Assembly: GCA_050945755.1 (NCBI GenBank)
Contig: JBMNTN010000090.1
Coordinates: forward strand, 1 to 6,413
Origin: JAQVXR01 sp050945755
Lineage (GTDB): Bacteria; Bacillota; Dehalobacteriia; Dehalobacteriales; Dehalobacteriaceae
Length of the DNA stretch: 6,413 nt
Direction of reading: 5' to 3'
Shown here piece by piece: positions 1-6,325 of this stretch. The first letter of the stretch is position 1, and each line of letters starts with the position of its first letter. The translations under genes were made by a program, and so were the position numbers. The notes beneath the pieces are model-generated. The model did no database searches. It worked only from the letters and a program-made list of their open reading frames with translations, and was not told the DNA's origin.

Positions 1-9
1 ATCTCCCCG

Positions 10-48
10 TTACATAGCGGTGTAGCCACCATCCACTGTAAGGACTCT
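10..48 (-). pseudogene. C-terminal remnant of a short-chain dehydrogenase/reductase (SDR)
   Basis: Read on the minus strand, this stretch gives R-VLTVDGGYTAM followed by a TAA stop. A final VDGG with a short aromatic tail is the classic C-terminus of SDR-family oxidoreductases (FabG-like, typically ...ITGQxLxVDGGxxxx-stop). The frame is closed by TGA at 52-54 two codons upstream, and the DNA where the SDR body should lie (above position 50) is the alcohol dehydrogenase gene in another frame. Only about a dozen codons therefore survive. It has no start codon or ribosome binding site, so it should not be expressed as an SDR. I infer a deletion or replacement that fused the end of an SDR gene to the end of the dehydrogenase gene. 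The match is short, so chance cannot be fully excluded. Confidence 0.55.
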
Positions 49-1015
49 AGATCAGAGCTACCAAGCGTCCTTTCACTTCTCCACGTTTTAGCCGATCAAG
101 GCCATCTTTGATCTCATCAAAGGTAATCGTGGTAAGTTGGGGATTAAGCTTACCGGTAGCGAAGAAATCATATACTGCCTTAATATTTTCAGCATTGCCG
201 CCGTTGCTGCCCAAAACTTGAGCCTCCTTGAGAATCAGAGTTCTGGTGTTGATATTAGTTTCGAGCCGACCCATACCTACCACTACGACCTTACCGTATT
301 TAGCCACTGCTTCCAGTGCTTCGGCTGTAGTGCTGCCGAATCCGGCATAATCAACAATAAGCTCACAACCAATATCATTTAGGTCGGTAACTTTCTCAAA
401 AACATTCTTAATGCCCATTTCCTTAGCTAACTCACGTGCTTCTGGATTGACTTCGGCAGCGTATACATCGCAACCGGCAATAAGAGCCATTTGAGCAGCA
501 AACTGACCTAATCCACCGATACCAATAATGCCCACCTTCATACCAGCCTTTGCGCCACCGATAGTAAACAATGCGCGATGAGAGGTCATTCCGGCGTCAG
601 TCGCGGCTGCACCTTGTACAAAATCTACATTGTCAGGTAGAGGTACCAAACAATCCTCCGGAACCAAACACTTGGTGGCATAGCCGCCGTCACATTGATA
701 GCCAATCGCATAGGTGGCTCCGGTTTTCTTGGTAAGAGCAACTGATATAGGGCAGACTCCCACCCGATCGCCTACTTTAAAACCGGTGACGCCTTCGCCA
801 ATTTCAGTAATAACACCGGCGCACTCGTGGCCCATATACATCGGATGAGCGGTGATGATACCAATCCAACCTGGGTCTTCCAGCGCAGCGACATCTGAGT
901 GACATAAGCCGGCAGCTTTAACGTCGATCACAACTTTACCGGGAACGGCTACCGGGTCCGGCTTTTCGACTAATTTAAGCGGTACATGAGTATCTGTGAA
1001 TAACCAACCTTTCAT
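47..1015 (-). CDS. Zinc-type medium-chain alcohol dehydrogenase, short form lacking the structural-zinc lobe
   Basis: A 322-residue cytosolic NAD(P)-dependent dehydrogenase of the medium-chain (MDR) superfamily, which interconverts alcohols and aldehydes or ketones; the substrate cannot be read from sequence. The GroES-like catalytic domain comes first: GLCHSD gives zinc ligand C38 and GHE gives H63 with E64. The third-ligand position, usually Cys, is D140 in AATDAGMTS. The Rossmann domain follows with GIGGLG at about 165-170. E188 at the end of the second strand (YAAEVN) favours NAD over NADP. After GDRVG (81-85) the usual four-cysteine structural-zinc loop is missing; only C88 and C108 lie in that region, and the protein is accordingly shorter than the usual ~340-350 residues. 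The ATG at 1013-1015 is supported by AAGGAGGG seven bases upstream. A strong terminator lies just ahead of this site, so the promoter is unclear. The gene ends against an SDR remnant. Family assignment is firm; an adhP/adhA-type name would be a guess. Confidence 0.93.
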   Translation of the reverse strand: MKGWLFTDTHVPLKLVEKPDPVAVPGKVVIDVKAAGLCHSDVAALEDPGWIGIITAHPMYMGHECAGVITEIGEGVTGFKVGDRVGVCPISVALTKKTGATYAIGYQCDGGYATKCLVPEDCLVPLPDNVDFVQGAAATDAGMTSHRALFTIGGAKAGMKVGIIGIGGLGQFAAQMALIAGCDVYAAEVNPEARELAKEMGIKNVFEKVTDLNDIGCELIVDYAGFGSTTAEALEAVAKYGKVVVVGMGRLETNINTRTLILKEAQVLGSNGGNAENIKAVYDFFATGKLNPQLTTITFDEIKDGLDRLKRGEVKGRLVALI

Positions 1016-1048
1016 AATAGAACCCTCCTTATATTTAATAGTATTTAA

Positions 1049-1106
1049 TAAAAAAGACCAATATTCTTAAAGATAACTCAAATGAGCACTTTAAAAATAT
1101 TGGCCT
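1049..1106 (-). terminator. Strong intrinsic terminator between the MpsC-like gene and the alcohol dehydrogenase
   Basis: Arms 1089-1106 and 1055-1072 pair over 18 contiguous positions on the minus-strand transcript (16 Watson-Crick pairs and two G-U). The loop contains a further small CUCA/UGAG hairpin. The stem runs directly into a six-U tract (1055 down to 1050). On the plus strand no U-run follows the stem, so it acts in the direction of the MpsC-like gene. The U tract ends only 19 bases before the dehydrogenase ribosome binding site (1025-1030). It either simply ends the upstream transcript or works as an attenuator for the dehydrogenase. Confidence 0.9.
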
Positions 1107-1147
1107 TCTGCGGGCTACCTAAAGGTATCCTTATAGACAACCAAATC

Positions 1148-1555
1148 TTATATTAAGTTACGATCAAAAACTACTACTCGTATCCAAAAATCTTTTTCAG
1201 GTTTTATATCATAAAAATCATAAATTACTTTAGCTTTAAATTTACTTTCAAGAATATTCAAGAAGTACACTGAAAACCTCTTTAGCGCCTCCATCCGGGA
1301 CACCCTGATCATTTTTCTGCCGGAAGATGTCTGAGCAATATACTTCTCCGGTTCTGTCAAGAAACCATGTCCCCTGAAAATAATCATATCTTCACAATAA
1401 TTAGTCTTGATTTCGTCAGAACCCTTGCCTACTTCACGTTTGGAGTATTTTTGTATAAATATTTTTATCTCATGTAAATATTGCCTTATTTGATCTTCGC
1501 TATACTTTTGCTGAGTTCCTTCCCTATCAGAGCTGTTAGATATAGCAGTATTCAT
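1148..1555 (-). CDS. DUF2294 / MpsC-family protein
   Basis: A 135-residue soluble protein with no signal peptide or membrane segment. It shows the run of conserved features I associate with DUF2294 (Pfam PF10057, now named MpsC): an N-terminal helix, then GKG (43-45), DMIIFRGHGFLT (56-67), a Glu at 70, SSGR (77-80), a helical stretch, and a C-terminal strand region ending VVVFD. The family name comes from a staphylococcal Na+-translocating membrane-potential system, but most members are uncharacterised and the partner genes mpsA and mpsB are not in this window, so a transport role is not supported here. I chose the ATG at 1553-1555 because GCAGGTGAT sits at ideal spacing. A longer reading from GTG at 1622-1624 adds 23 residues, but its GGAGG touches the start codon with no spacing, and the added residues fall outside the domain. 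The gene is visibly AT-rich. It lies downstream of a strong promoter and structured leader, and upstream of a terminator, so it is probably monocistronic. Confidence 0.75.
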   Translation of the reverse strand: MNTAISNSSDREGTQQKYSEDQIRQYLHEIKIFIQKYSKREVGKGSDEIKTNYCEDMIIFRGHGFLTEPEKYIAQTSSGRKMIRVSRMEALKRFSVYFLNILESKFKAKVIYDFYDIKPEKDFWIRVVVFDRNLI

Positions 1556-1649
1556 TCTATCACCTGCAACAAATAAAATATATTTTGTGAAGTATCTTTC
1601 ATTAGCAAAAGAATGCGAAATCACCCTCCGACATCTTTATGTAACAGAC

Positions 1650-1676
1650 ATTATAAAATAATACATTGTAACCCAA
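1650..1676 (-). promoter_or_regulatory. Possible proximal promoter for the MpsC-like gene
   Basis: A perfect TATAAT on the minus strand (1650-1655) is preceded, with a short 15-bp spacer, by TTGGGT (1671-1676), a weak -35 match. Transcription from here would start near 1643, giving a leader of roughly 90 bases to the preferred ATG and bypassing the structured element at 1683-1731. The region is AT-rich, so a chance -10 is possible. Confidence 0.35.
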
Positions 1677-1682
1677 TTATAC

Positions 1683-1731
1683 TTACCAGTCTTATCGGAG
1701 CTACCTATGGTTTCTCCTCCCCGGCTGGTAA
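1683..1731 (-). ncRNA. Candidate structured leader RNA (riboswitch-like fold) upstream of the MpsC-like gene
   Basis: On the minus-strand transcript, UUACCAG and CUGGUAA (1725-1731 with 1683-1689) form a perfect 7-bp closing stem. Inside lies a symmetric 7x7 internal loop (CCGGGGA facing GAUAAGA). A second stem follows (GGAG with CUCC, 4 bp), then a 2x2 purine-rich loop (AA facing AG), and a 3-bp ACC/GGU tip with an AUA loop. A purine-rich symmetric loop between nested helices is typical of ligand-binding or protein-binding RNAs. The element is GC-rich inside an AT-rich spacer and lies about 50 bases into the transcript from the consensus promoter at 1787-1815. I do not recognise it as any known riboswitch class. 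The pairing is directly visible; the regulatory role is inference. Confidence 0.45.
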
Positions 1732-1742
1732 TAAACTTAGTA

Positions 1743-1763
1743 ATAATACGCACAAGGTATTAT
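1743..1763. repeat. Perfect 7-7-7 inverted repeat just downstream of the consensus promoter
   Basis: ATAATAC (1743-1749) and GTATTAT (1757-1763) are perfect inverted copies around a 7-base centre. On the minus-strand transcript this falls at roughly +17 to +37 from the promoter at 1787-1815. That suits either a dimeric repressor operator acting as a roadblock or the first hairpin of a structured leader. The sequence does not decide between these. Confidence 0.5.
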
Positions 1764-1786
1764 AAACAATGTCCTTATTTCTAATA

Positions 1787-1815
1787 ATTATATTACAGCA
1801 CATGGGAATTGTCAA
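1787..1815 (-). promoter_or_regulatory. Perfect-consensus sigma-A type promoter driving the MpsC-like gene
   Basis: On the minus strand TTGACA (1810-1815) and TATAAT (1787-1792) are both exact consensus hexamers separated by the optimal 17 bp. The expected start is near 1780. This leaves an unusually long leader of about 225 bases to the preferred ATG of the MpsC-like gene, holding the dyad at 1743-1763 and the fold at 1683-1731. So strong a core promoter in front of a single small gene suggests that control is applied downstream or by a repressor. Confidence 0.85.
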
Positions 1816-1823
1816 CAATCTAT

Positions 1824-1855
1824 AAAAAACAGTCTATTAAGCTAAAGTCTTTTTT
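1824..1855 (-). terminator. Possible weak terminator at the end of sbcDC
   Basis: Overlapping the sbcC stop codon, the minus-strand transcript has a six-A run (1850-1855) that can pair with a six-U run (1824-1829). A small imperfect inner stem around CUUUAGCUUAAUAG lies between them, with U residues at the 3' side. The helix is almost all A-U and the core is weak, so termination may be inefficient. No better terminator is seen before the promoter at 1787-1815. Confidence 0.3.
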
Positions 1856-4800
1856 ATCCAACAAATTCTATAACACTTCCGTCAATACTTTTTTTTATGA
1901 CAACTTTATTATCGATTCGATCTTTTAATTCATTGACATGAGAAATTATCCCCACAAGCCGATTACCAAATGCTAAGCTATTGAGAGTAATAATTGCCTG
2001 TTCCAGGGATTCACTATCTAAGGCTCCAAAGCCTTCATCAATAAACATCGTGTCAATCTCTACCCCGCCGGCGTAGCTTTGCATAACATCGGAAAGACCT
2101 AACGCCAACGATAAGGAAGCTTTGAACGACTCACCACCGGACAATGATTTTACTGTCCGGATTTTCCCTGTATAATTGTCCAATACATCCAGCTCTAAGC
2201 CGGAATGGGAACGAAAATCTTTCGCATTTTCTTTACGCAGCAATTCATAGCGTCCATTAGACATAGCTCTGAGTCTTTTGTTTGCTTCAGCAATAATCTG
2301 GTTAAAATAAGATGCCTGGACATATTGTTCAAAGGCAAGTTTTTGCTTCCCGGCAAGTTCCCCATTAGCCGTTTTCGCTAAGTTACTTACAACAAGATAA
2401 TCCTTTTCCAATTTTTGGCGTTCTCTTTGTGCCTTGGTAATTGCCATGACAATTTTCTCATTGTTCTGAAGCCTGGCAATTACTCTTTGAATTTTCTCAT
2501 CCAAGTTGGTCTTTTCCAATTGCAGAGCATTTTGTTCCGCTTTAATTTTTATCGTATCCATCGGCTGCTTATCTTTAGTTTCCCTACTGAGTCTGGTAAG
2601 ATCTGCCTTGGTACATTTATATTCATCCCAATAATTGGTTATGTTTTTTTTCAATTCGGCTAAAGCCTCCTCCGATAACAACGCCTTATGATAAGCACTC
2701 TGATCAGCAAAACCACATTCCTGATATTTTGCCGTATATTCAGTCCATGCTTTATTTAAGGCAATGCTCACATCTGCCAGACGGTTTTTCTGGTCATAAA
2801 GAAGTGTTTGGTTGTTGTCAAGGAAACGCTTTTGTTTTTGATAAGCATTTTCCGCTTCTTGCAAAGCATTTTTTAATGCATTAAGTTCACCTTTTATGCG
2901 AACAATCGTTTTTTGCGTCTTATCCATCGAAGGATATTCCAGTACAGCTTGCAGAGTTTCAATTTCGCTCTTTATTCCAGTAAGCAACGCTACTAAATTT
3001 CCCTTCTTCTCCGATTGCTGAGCATATAATTCTTCAGTCTTCTGAAATGTTTCTTCTGTCCGATTTAACTCTTCCAAGCTTGCTGTCTTTAGAGCACACT
3101 TAGCTTCAAGCACAATTCGCTCTTCGGTTTGTTCCTGTTGAATTTTTATTGTTTTCATCAGCTCGTTTTGAACAAGGGATTCCAGCCCTAATAAACTCTC
3201 CGGAATATCTTTCGCAAAGACACTTAGGGCACTTTGAAATAAATGGGTTTGGGAAGTTTCTATCTGTGTTTTTTTCCGGCCGGCAATCTCGCTGGTCTGG
3301 TGCATGATCTCCTGTTTTTTATCTCTGTTTGATTTTAACTTTTTAATATCTGCTTCACTGGGTGCATCTGCAGTCGACTGCGCTTTATGCGGGTGTTCTA
3401 TGGAACCACACACCGGGCAAGGATCTCCTTCCTTTAGACTTTCCGCTAAAATACCTGCCTGTTCGCGGAAAAACTCTGCTTCTTTTTTTGTGTATTCATC
3501 ATTTGCCGCATTGTAATTTTGTTCAGCCTCAAGGTAGGCCTTTTGCAGCTTGGTATACTGCTCCTGCATTTCTTTGAGAGATGTAATCTCATCAGCAATA
3601 GTGTTTAAATGGGTTTTTCGCAATTCTAAATTCGTTAGAGTATTTTTACATTCTAAGAGACGAGTGTCTACATCATACAACTCATTCTGCTCTTTTTTGA
3701 GCTTATTCATTTTTGCAGAAAGTGTTTCTTTTTGCTTTCTCAATAAATCCAGTGAATGATCAAGGGCCTGCAAAACTTTCTCCTGTTTTTCCTTCTCCTT
3801 TTTCAGTTTTTCTACCTTCTCATATTGAGGCAAGGCATCCATGAGTTTGGAAATATTACCGGCCAACTTCTCCCGGATTGGCTCTTTTTCTTGTTCGGCA
3901 ATGAAGGCTCTATGAAGTTGTGCCACTAACGACCTCTGTTTTTCAATGGTCTCGCTGAGCTTTTTTATACTATTTGTTAATTGGTCACACTCCATTTTTT
4001 CGCGCAAATAAATGGTTTCCAGGGGTTTTACTCCATACAATGCTTTTTCTCCAGCCGCGACAGCAGCTTCACTTTGGGCAATTTCATCAGCTCGTTTATC
4101 TAATTCTTCCAGCAGTTTTTGAGCATCCACCAACTTTGTAAAAGATTCATTGACATATTCCGCTTCTTTCAGTTCTGTTGCTTTAGCCATTATTTGTTGG
4201 GATATTTTTTCTGCTTGATTCTTGGCCTGAGCGGCAATTGATTTATCATCAGCAATCAACACTTTTAACAATTCAATAATCTGCTCCGTCCCGTGAATAC
4301 TACGTTGTGAAATCAACTGGGAAAGCGCCGGATAGTCCTTGAAATCTTCATTACATTGAATCCCGTCGATATATTGCAAAATACTGCGCATGCTTTCTTC
4401 ACATTGATTTTTTAAGTCTTTCTCCCGTTTTTTTAAGGCATCTTGAATCGCTACATAAATATCGGTATTAAATACTTTGCGGAAAATCTCGGCCCGCTCA
4501 TTGCTTTCCGCAAGGAGAAGTTTCTGAAACTCCCCTTGGGCAATCATGGCAATTTGTTTAAATTGTTTGAAGTCAATACCCAAGAGCTCTTCAATTTTTT
4601 CCGTAACCTTATTGTTGCCCGTAACAACCTCCCCATTGGATAAAACCAGAGTGGCATCGGCATTTTCATTTGTCATGCCTTTTCCGCTTTTTTTCGGGCG
4701 GAGATATTTGGGGTTCCGAGTTACTTTGTACTCTTGTCTCTTATGTAAAAATTCCAATTCCACATAAGTTCTGGTATCAGGAGTAGCAAAATCACTTCGC

Positions 4801-4997
4801 AAGGTATCGACTGTGCGCACCGAACCACTCGCACCATCAAAAAGAGCAAAGGCAATAGCATCAAATATTGTTGTCTTCCCGGCACCGGTGTCCCCGGTAA
4901 TCAAGAACAAACCGCCGTTTCCGAACTTTTCAAGGGGAAGCTCGACCTTTCCGGCATAAGGGCCAAAGGCACTCATTACTAATTTTAAAGGTTTCAT
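1854..4997 (-). CDS. sbcC: Exonuclease subunit SbcC (Rad50-like SMC-type ATPase)
   Basis: A 1047-residue ATPase subunit of the SbcCD complex, the bacterial counterpart of Rad50. It binds DNA ends and hairpins and uses ATP to gate the SbcD nuclease. The N-terminal half-ATPase has Walker A GDTGAGKTT (35-43, K41) and a Q-loop at Q154 in IAQGEFQ. Long Glu/Lys/Gln-rich coiled coil runs from about 180 to 880. It is broken by the zinc hook CPVC at 527-530 (EGDPCPVCGS, followed by HPH), through which two SbcC molecules dimerise. The C-terminal half has the signature LSGGESF (952-958), Walker B MFIDEGFG (984-991), the D-loop ALD and the switch histidine H1020. All catalytic elements are intact and the length matches E. 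coli SbcC (~1048). The ATG at 4995-4997 overlaps the sbcD stop as ATGA, with GGAGG (5007-5011) at good spacing, indicating translational coupling. The protein is cytosolic or nucleoid-associated. Confidence 0.97.
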   Translation of the reverse strand: MKPLKLVMSAFGPYAGKVELPLEKFGNGGLFLITGDTGAGKTTIFDAIAFALFDGASGSVRTVDTLRSDFATPDTRTYVELEFLHKRQEYKVTRNPKYLRPKKSGKGMTNENADATLVLSNGEVVTGNNKVTEKIEELLGIDFKQFKQIAMIAQGEFQKLLLAESNERAEIFRKVFNTDIYVAIQDALKKREKDLKNQCEESMRSILQYIDGIQCNEDFKDYPALSQLISQRSIHGTEQIIELLKVLIADDKSIAAQAKNQAEKISQQIMAKATELKEAEYVNESFTKLVDAQKLLEELDKRADEIAQSEAAVAAGEKALYGVKPLETIYLREKMECDQLTNSIKKLSETIEKQRSLVAQLHRAFIAEQEKEPIREKLAGNISKLMDALPQYEKVEKLKKEKEKQEKVLQALDHSLDLLRKQKETLSAKMNKLKKEQNELYDVDTRLLECKNTLTNLELRKTHLNTIADEITSLKEMQEQYTKLQKAYLEAEQNYNAANDEYTKKEAEFFREQAGILAESLKEGDPCPVCGSIEHPHKAQSTADAPSEADIKKLKSNRDKKQEIMHQTSEIAGRKKTQIETSQTHLFQSALSVFAKDIPESLLGLESLVQNELMKTIKIQQEQTEERIVLEAKCALKTASLEELNRTEETFQKTEELYAQQSEKKGNLVALLTGIKSEIETLQAVLEYPSMDKTQKTIVRIKGELNALKNALQEAENAYQKQKRFLDNNQTLLYDQKNRLADVSIALNKAWTEYTAKYQECGFADQSAYHKALLSEEALAELKKNITNYWDEYKCTKADLTRLSRETKDKQPMDTIKIKAEQNALQLEKTNLDEKIQRVIARLQNNEKIVMAITKAQRERQKLEKDYLVVSNLAKTANGELAGKQKLAFEQYVQASYFNQIIAEANKRLRAMSNGRYELLRKENAKDFRSHSGLELDVLDNYTGKIRTVKSLSGGESFKASLSLALGLSDVMQSYAGGVEIDTMFIDEGFGALDSESLEQAIITLNSLAFGNRLVGIISHVNELKDRIDNKVVIKKSIDGSVIEFVG

Positions 4998-6142
4998 TTC
5001 CCAACACCTCCCACTTGCTCTAAAACATCCTGTATAATATGGCGCTGGTCTTCTGTCATTTCCAGATTGTTTTGCTTCTCATAAAATTCCTCAAATAATT
5101 CAAGAAGGCTTTTGCGTGCCACATTTCCGGAGGCACTAGATGGGCTGTTATCATCTGGCCTTGTCCGGCTGTTTTCAAAGTCAATGCGCATAATGTTGGG
5201 ATACACTTGGCGCAACTGCCCAATGGCGTCATAAATCTCATCTTCATCGGTTAAGGTAGCCCGAATATAATCCTCAGATACTTTTGACCCTCCAGCCTTC
5301 AGCAATTCTTCCAGCGGTCCCTTGATTTCCCGCATATCACGCATAGCAATTAAGGGAACAGTCTGGATATCCATCATCCCTTTTTGTTTTAATTCAAGTA
5401 GGGTCACCGATTTTTGCTGCCGTGCCTCAGAGAAAGAATATTTCAATATTGAACCTGCATAGCGGATCGTTTCCCGTCCAATAGACTGCGGGCCATGCAA
5501 ATGGCCCAGTGCCACGTAATCAAAAGCATCGAATACATAAGCATCGATGTTATCCAACCCGCCAATGGCAATCGCCTCAGATTCTGAGCGTTCCGGTTGT
5601 TTGCTGCCGCTGGTAATAAATTGGTGCGCGACCAGGATGTTACGTTCCTCCTCGTTAACTGGGGAGTTTTCCACTACGACTTTGACAGCATCTTCGTAAG
5701 ATTGAATATCATGATCCAGATAGCAAGCATTTACCATGGCAGGCTTGACAAAAGGCAAAAGATAAATATTTAGCGGGCCATACTCATCATTAAGTACAAA
5801 ATGCTTCAGCGTACCATCAAAGGTTCCGGCAATATGTACCCCATTCTTCTCCATAATCCGGCTGCCAAAATTCAGGCGCTCCGCCGAATCATGATTACCG
5901 CTGACAATGAACATATTCACTTTACGTGCCACAATTTCCGTTAAAAAGTCATCAAGTACCTGCACAGCCTCTGCTGTGGGCACACTTTTATCGTAAATAT
6001 CCCCTGCCATAAGAATCCCCAATGGCTTGATATCATCTACAATCCTTAAGATTTCTTTTAATATATGTTTCTGTTCTTCTATCATACTGAACTCATTAAC
6101 CCGTTTTCCGATATGTAAATCAGCAGTATGTAAAAGTTTCAT
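4994..6142 (-). CDS. sbcD: Exonuclease subunit SbcD (Mre11-like nuclease)
   Basis: A 382-residue Mn2+-dependent metallophosphoesterase nuclease, the Mre11 partner of SbcC. Together they cleave hairpins formed by inverted repeats and trim double-strand DNA ends. The phosphoesterase motifs are present in order: D8 and H10 in TADLH, GDIYD (47-51), GNHD (82-85, with H84 expected as catalytic acid), H173 in VAHQF, and GHLH (213-216). The conserved GSILKYSFSE segment follows at 230-239. The C-terminal ~130 residues form the capping and SbcC-binding region, with an acidic helical tail. Length is close to the family norm (~380-400) and no motif is degraded. The ATG at 6140-6142 is preceded by a modest AAAGGG eight bases upstream. 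It is the first gene of the operon, overlapping sbcC by four bases, and is served by the promoter at 6225-6253. Confidence 0.97.
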   Translation of the reverse strand: MKLLHTADLHIGKRVNEFSMIEEQKHILKEILRIVDDIKPLGILMAGDIYDKSVPTAEAVQVLDDFLTEIVARKVNMFIVSGNHDSAERLNFGSRIMEKNGVHIAGTFDGTLKHFVLNDEYGPLNIYLLPFVKPAMVNACYLDHDIQSYEDAVKVVVENSPVNEEERNILVAHQFITSGSKQPERSESEAIAIGGLDNIDAYVFDAFDYVALGHLHGPQSIGRETIRYAGSILKYSFSEARQQKSVTLLELKQKGMMDIQTVPLIAMRDMREIKGPLEELLKAGGSKVSEDYIRATLTDEDEIYDAIGQLRQVYPNIMRIDFENSRTRPDDNSPSSASGNVARKSLLELFEEFYEKQNNLEMTEDQRHIIQDVLEQVGGVGK

Positions 6143-6224
6143 GGACAGATCCCTTTCCCTTTTTTTGTTTAATTTTTTTAAAATAATTTTATCAGCTATA
6201 TCCCCCTACATACATTTCTAATAT

Positions 6225-6253
6225 ATTATACCAGGCATATTTATTACCGTCAT
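6225..6253 (-). promoter_or_regulatory. Extended -10 promoter for the sbcDC operon
   Basis: On the minus strand the -10 is an exact TATAAT (6225-6230) preceded by TGG, giving the TGnTATAAT extended form. A -35 of ATGACG (6248-6253, four of six consensus positions) lies at 17-bp spacing. Transcription would start near 6218, leaving a leader of about 75 bases rich in A and U that carries no obvious strong structure. Confidence 0.7.
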
Positions 6254-6260
6254 TGATTTT

Positions 6261-6318
6261 TACCCAAACACTTCTCTCCAGGACCTCTTAGGTAAGAGTA
6301 GCAAACTGCACGGTGGGT
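6261..6318 (+). other. Possible folded leader of the divergent gene at the right edge
   Basis: On the plus strand, ACCCA (6262-6266) can pair with UGGGU (6314-6318) to enclose a hairpin CUCUU-AGGU-AAGAG (6285-6298) and a small GCA/UGC hairpin (6301-6309). This GC-richer patch sits in an otherwise AT-rich 230-base divergent spacer. I see no convincing plus-strand promoter here, so whether the patch is transcribed is uncertain. The pairs are real but short. Confidence 0.25.
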
Positions 6319-6325
6319 CACATCA

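Noticed and set aside
137..382. 81-codon open frame on the plus strand inside the alcohol dehydrogenase gene
   Set aside because: It is antisense to a clearly conserved enzyme, has no convincing ribosome binding site, and its product resembles no family; it is a shadow frame.
1031..1147. Palindrome as an IS or transposon end
   Set aside because: There is no transposase and no matching terminal repeat elsewhere, and the stem plus U tract is fully explained as an intrinsic terminator.
1683..1731. Assignment of the leader fold to a known riboswitch (c-di-GMP-I, c-di-AMP, fluoride, Mn2+, cobalamin)
   Set aside because: The AGGUAGC segment recalls part of the c-di-GMP-I class, but the other conserved segments are absent. 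None of the other classes matched in core nucleotides or architecture as far as I can recall them.
2415..4767. Several plus-strand frames of 66-82 codons within sbcC
   Set aside because: All lie antisense to the coiled-coil coding sequence of SbcC. The products are low-complexity and Leu/Phe/Ser-rich, as expected from reversing Glu/Lys-rich coding DNA.
5056..5247. 63-codon minus-strand frame overlapping sbcD in another frame
   Set aside because: It lies entirely within the sbcD C-terminal region, with no start context of its own and no recognisable product.
1854..6142. sbcC-sbcD as part of a novel defence or repair island
   Set aside because: Both proteins have every canonical motif, ordinary lengths and the common sbcD-sbcC order with ATGA overlap. 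No neighbouring nuclease, helicase, toxin or mobile gene supports anything beyond the housekeeping complex.
6027..6221. 64-codon plus-strand frame across the sbcD start
   Set aside because: It is antisense to the conserved SbcD N-terminus and its promoter leader, with no supporting start signals.
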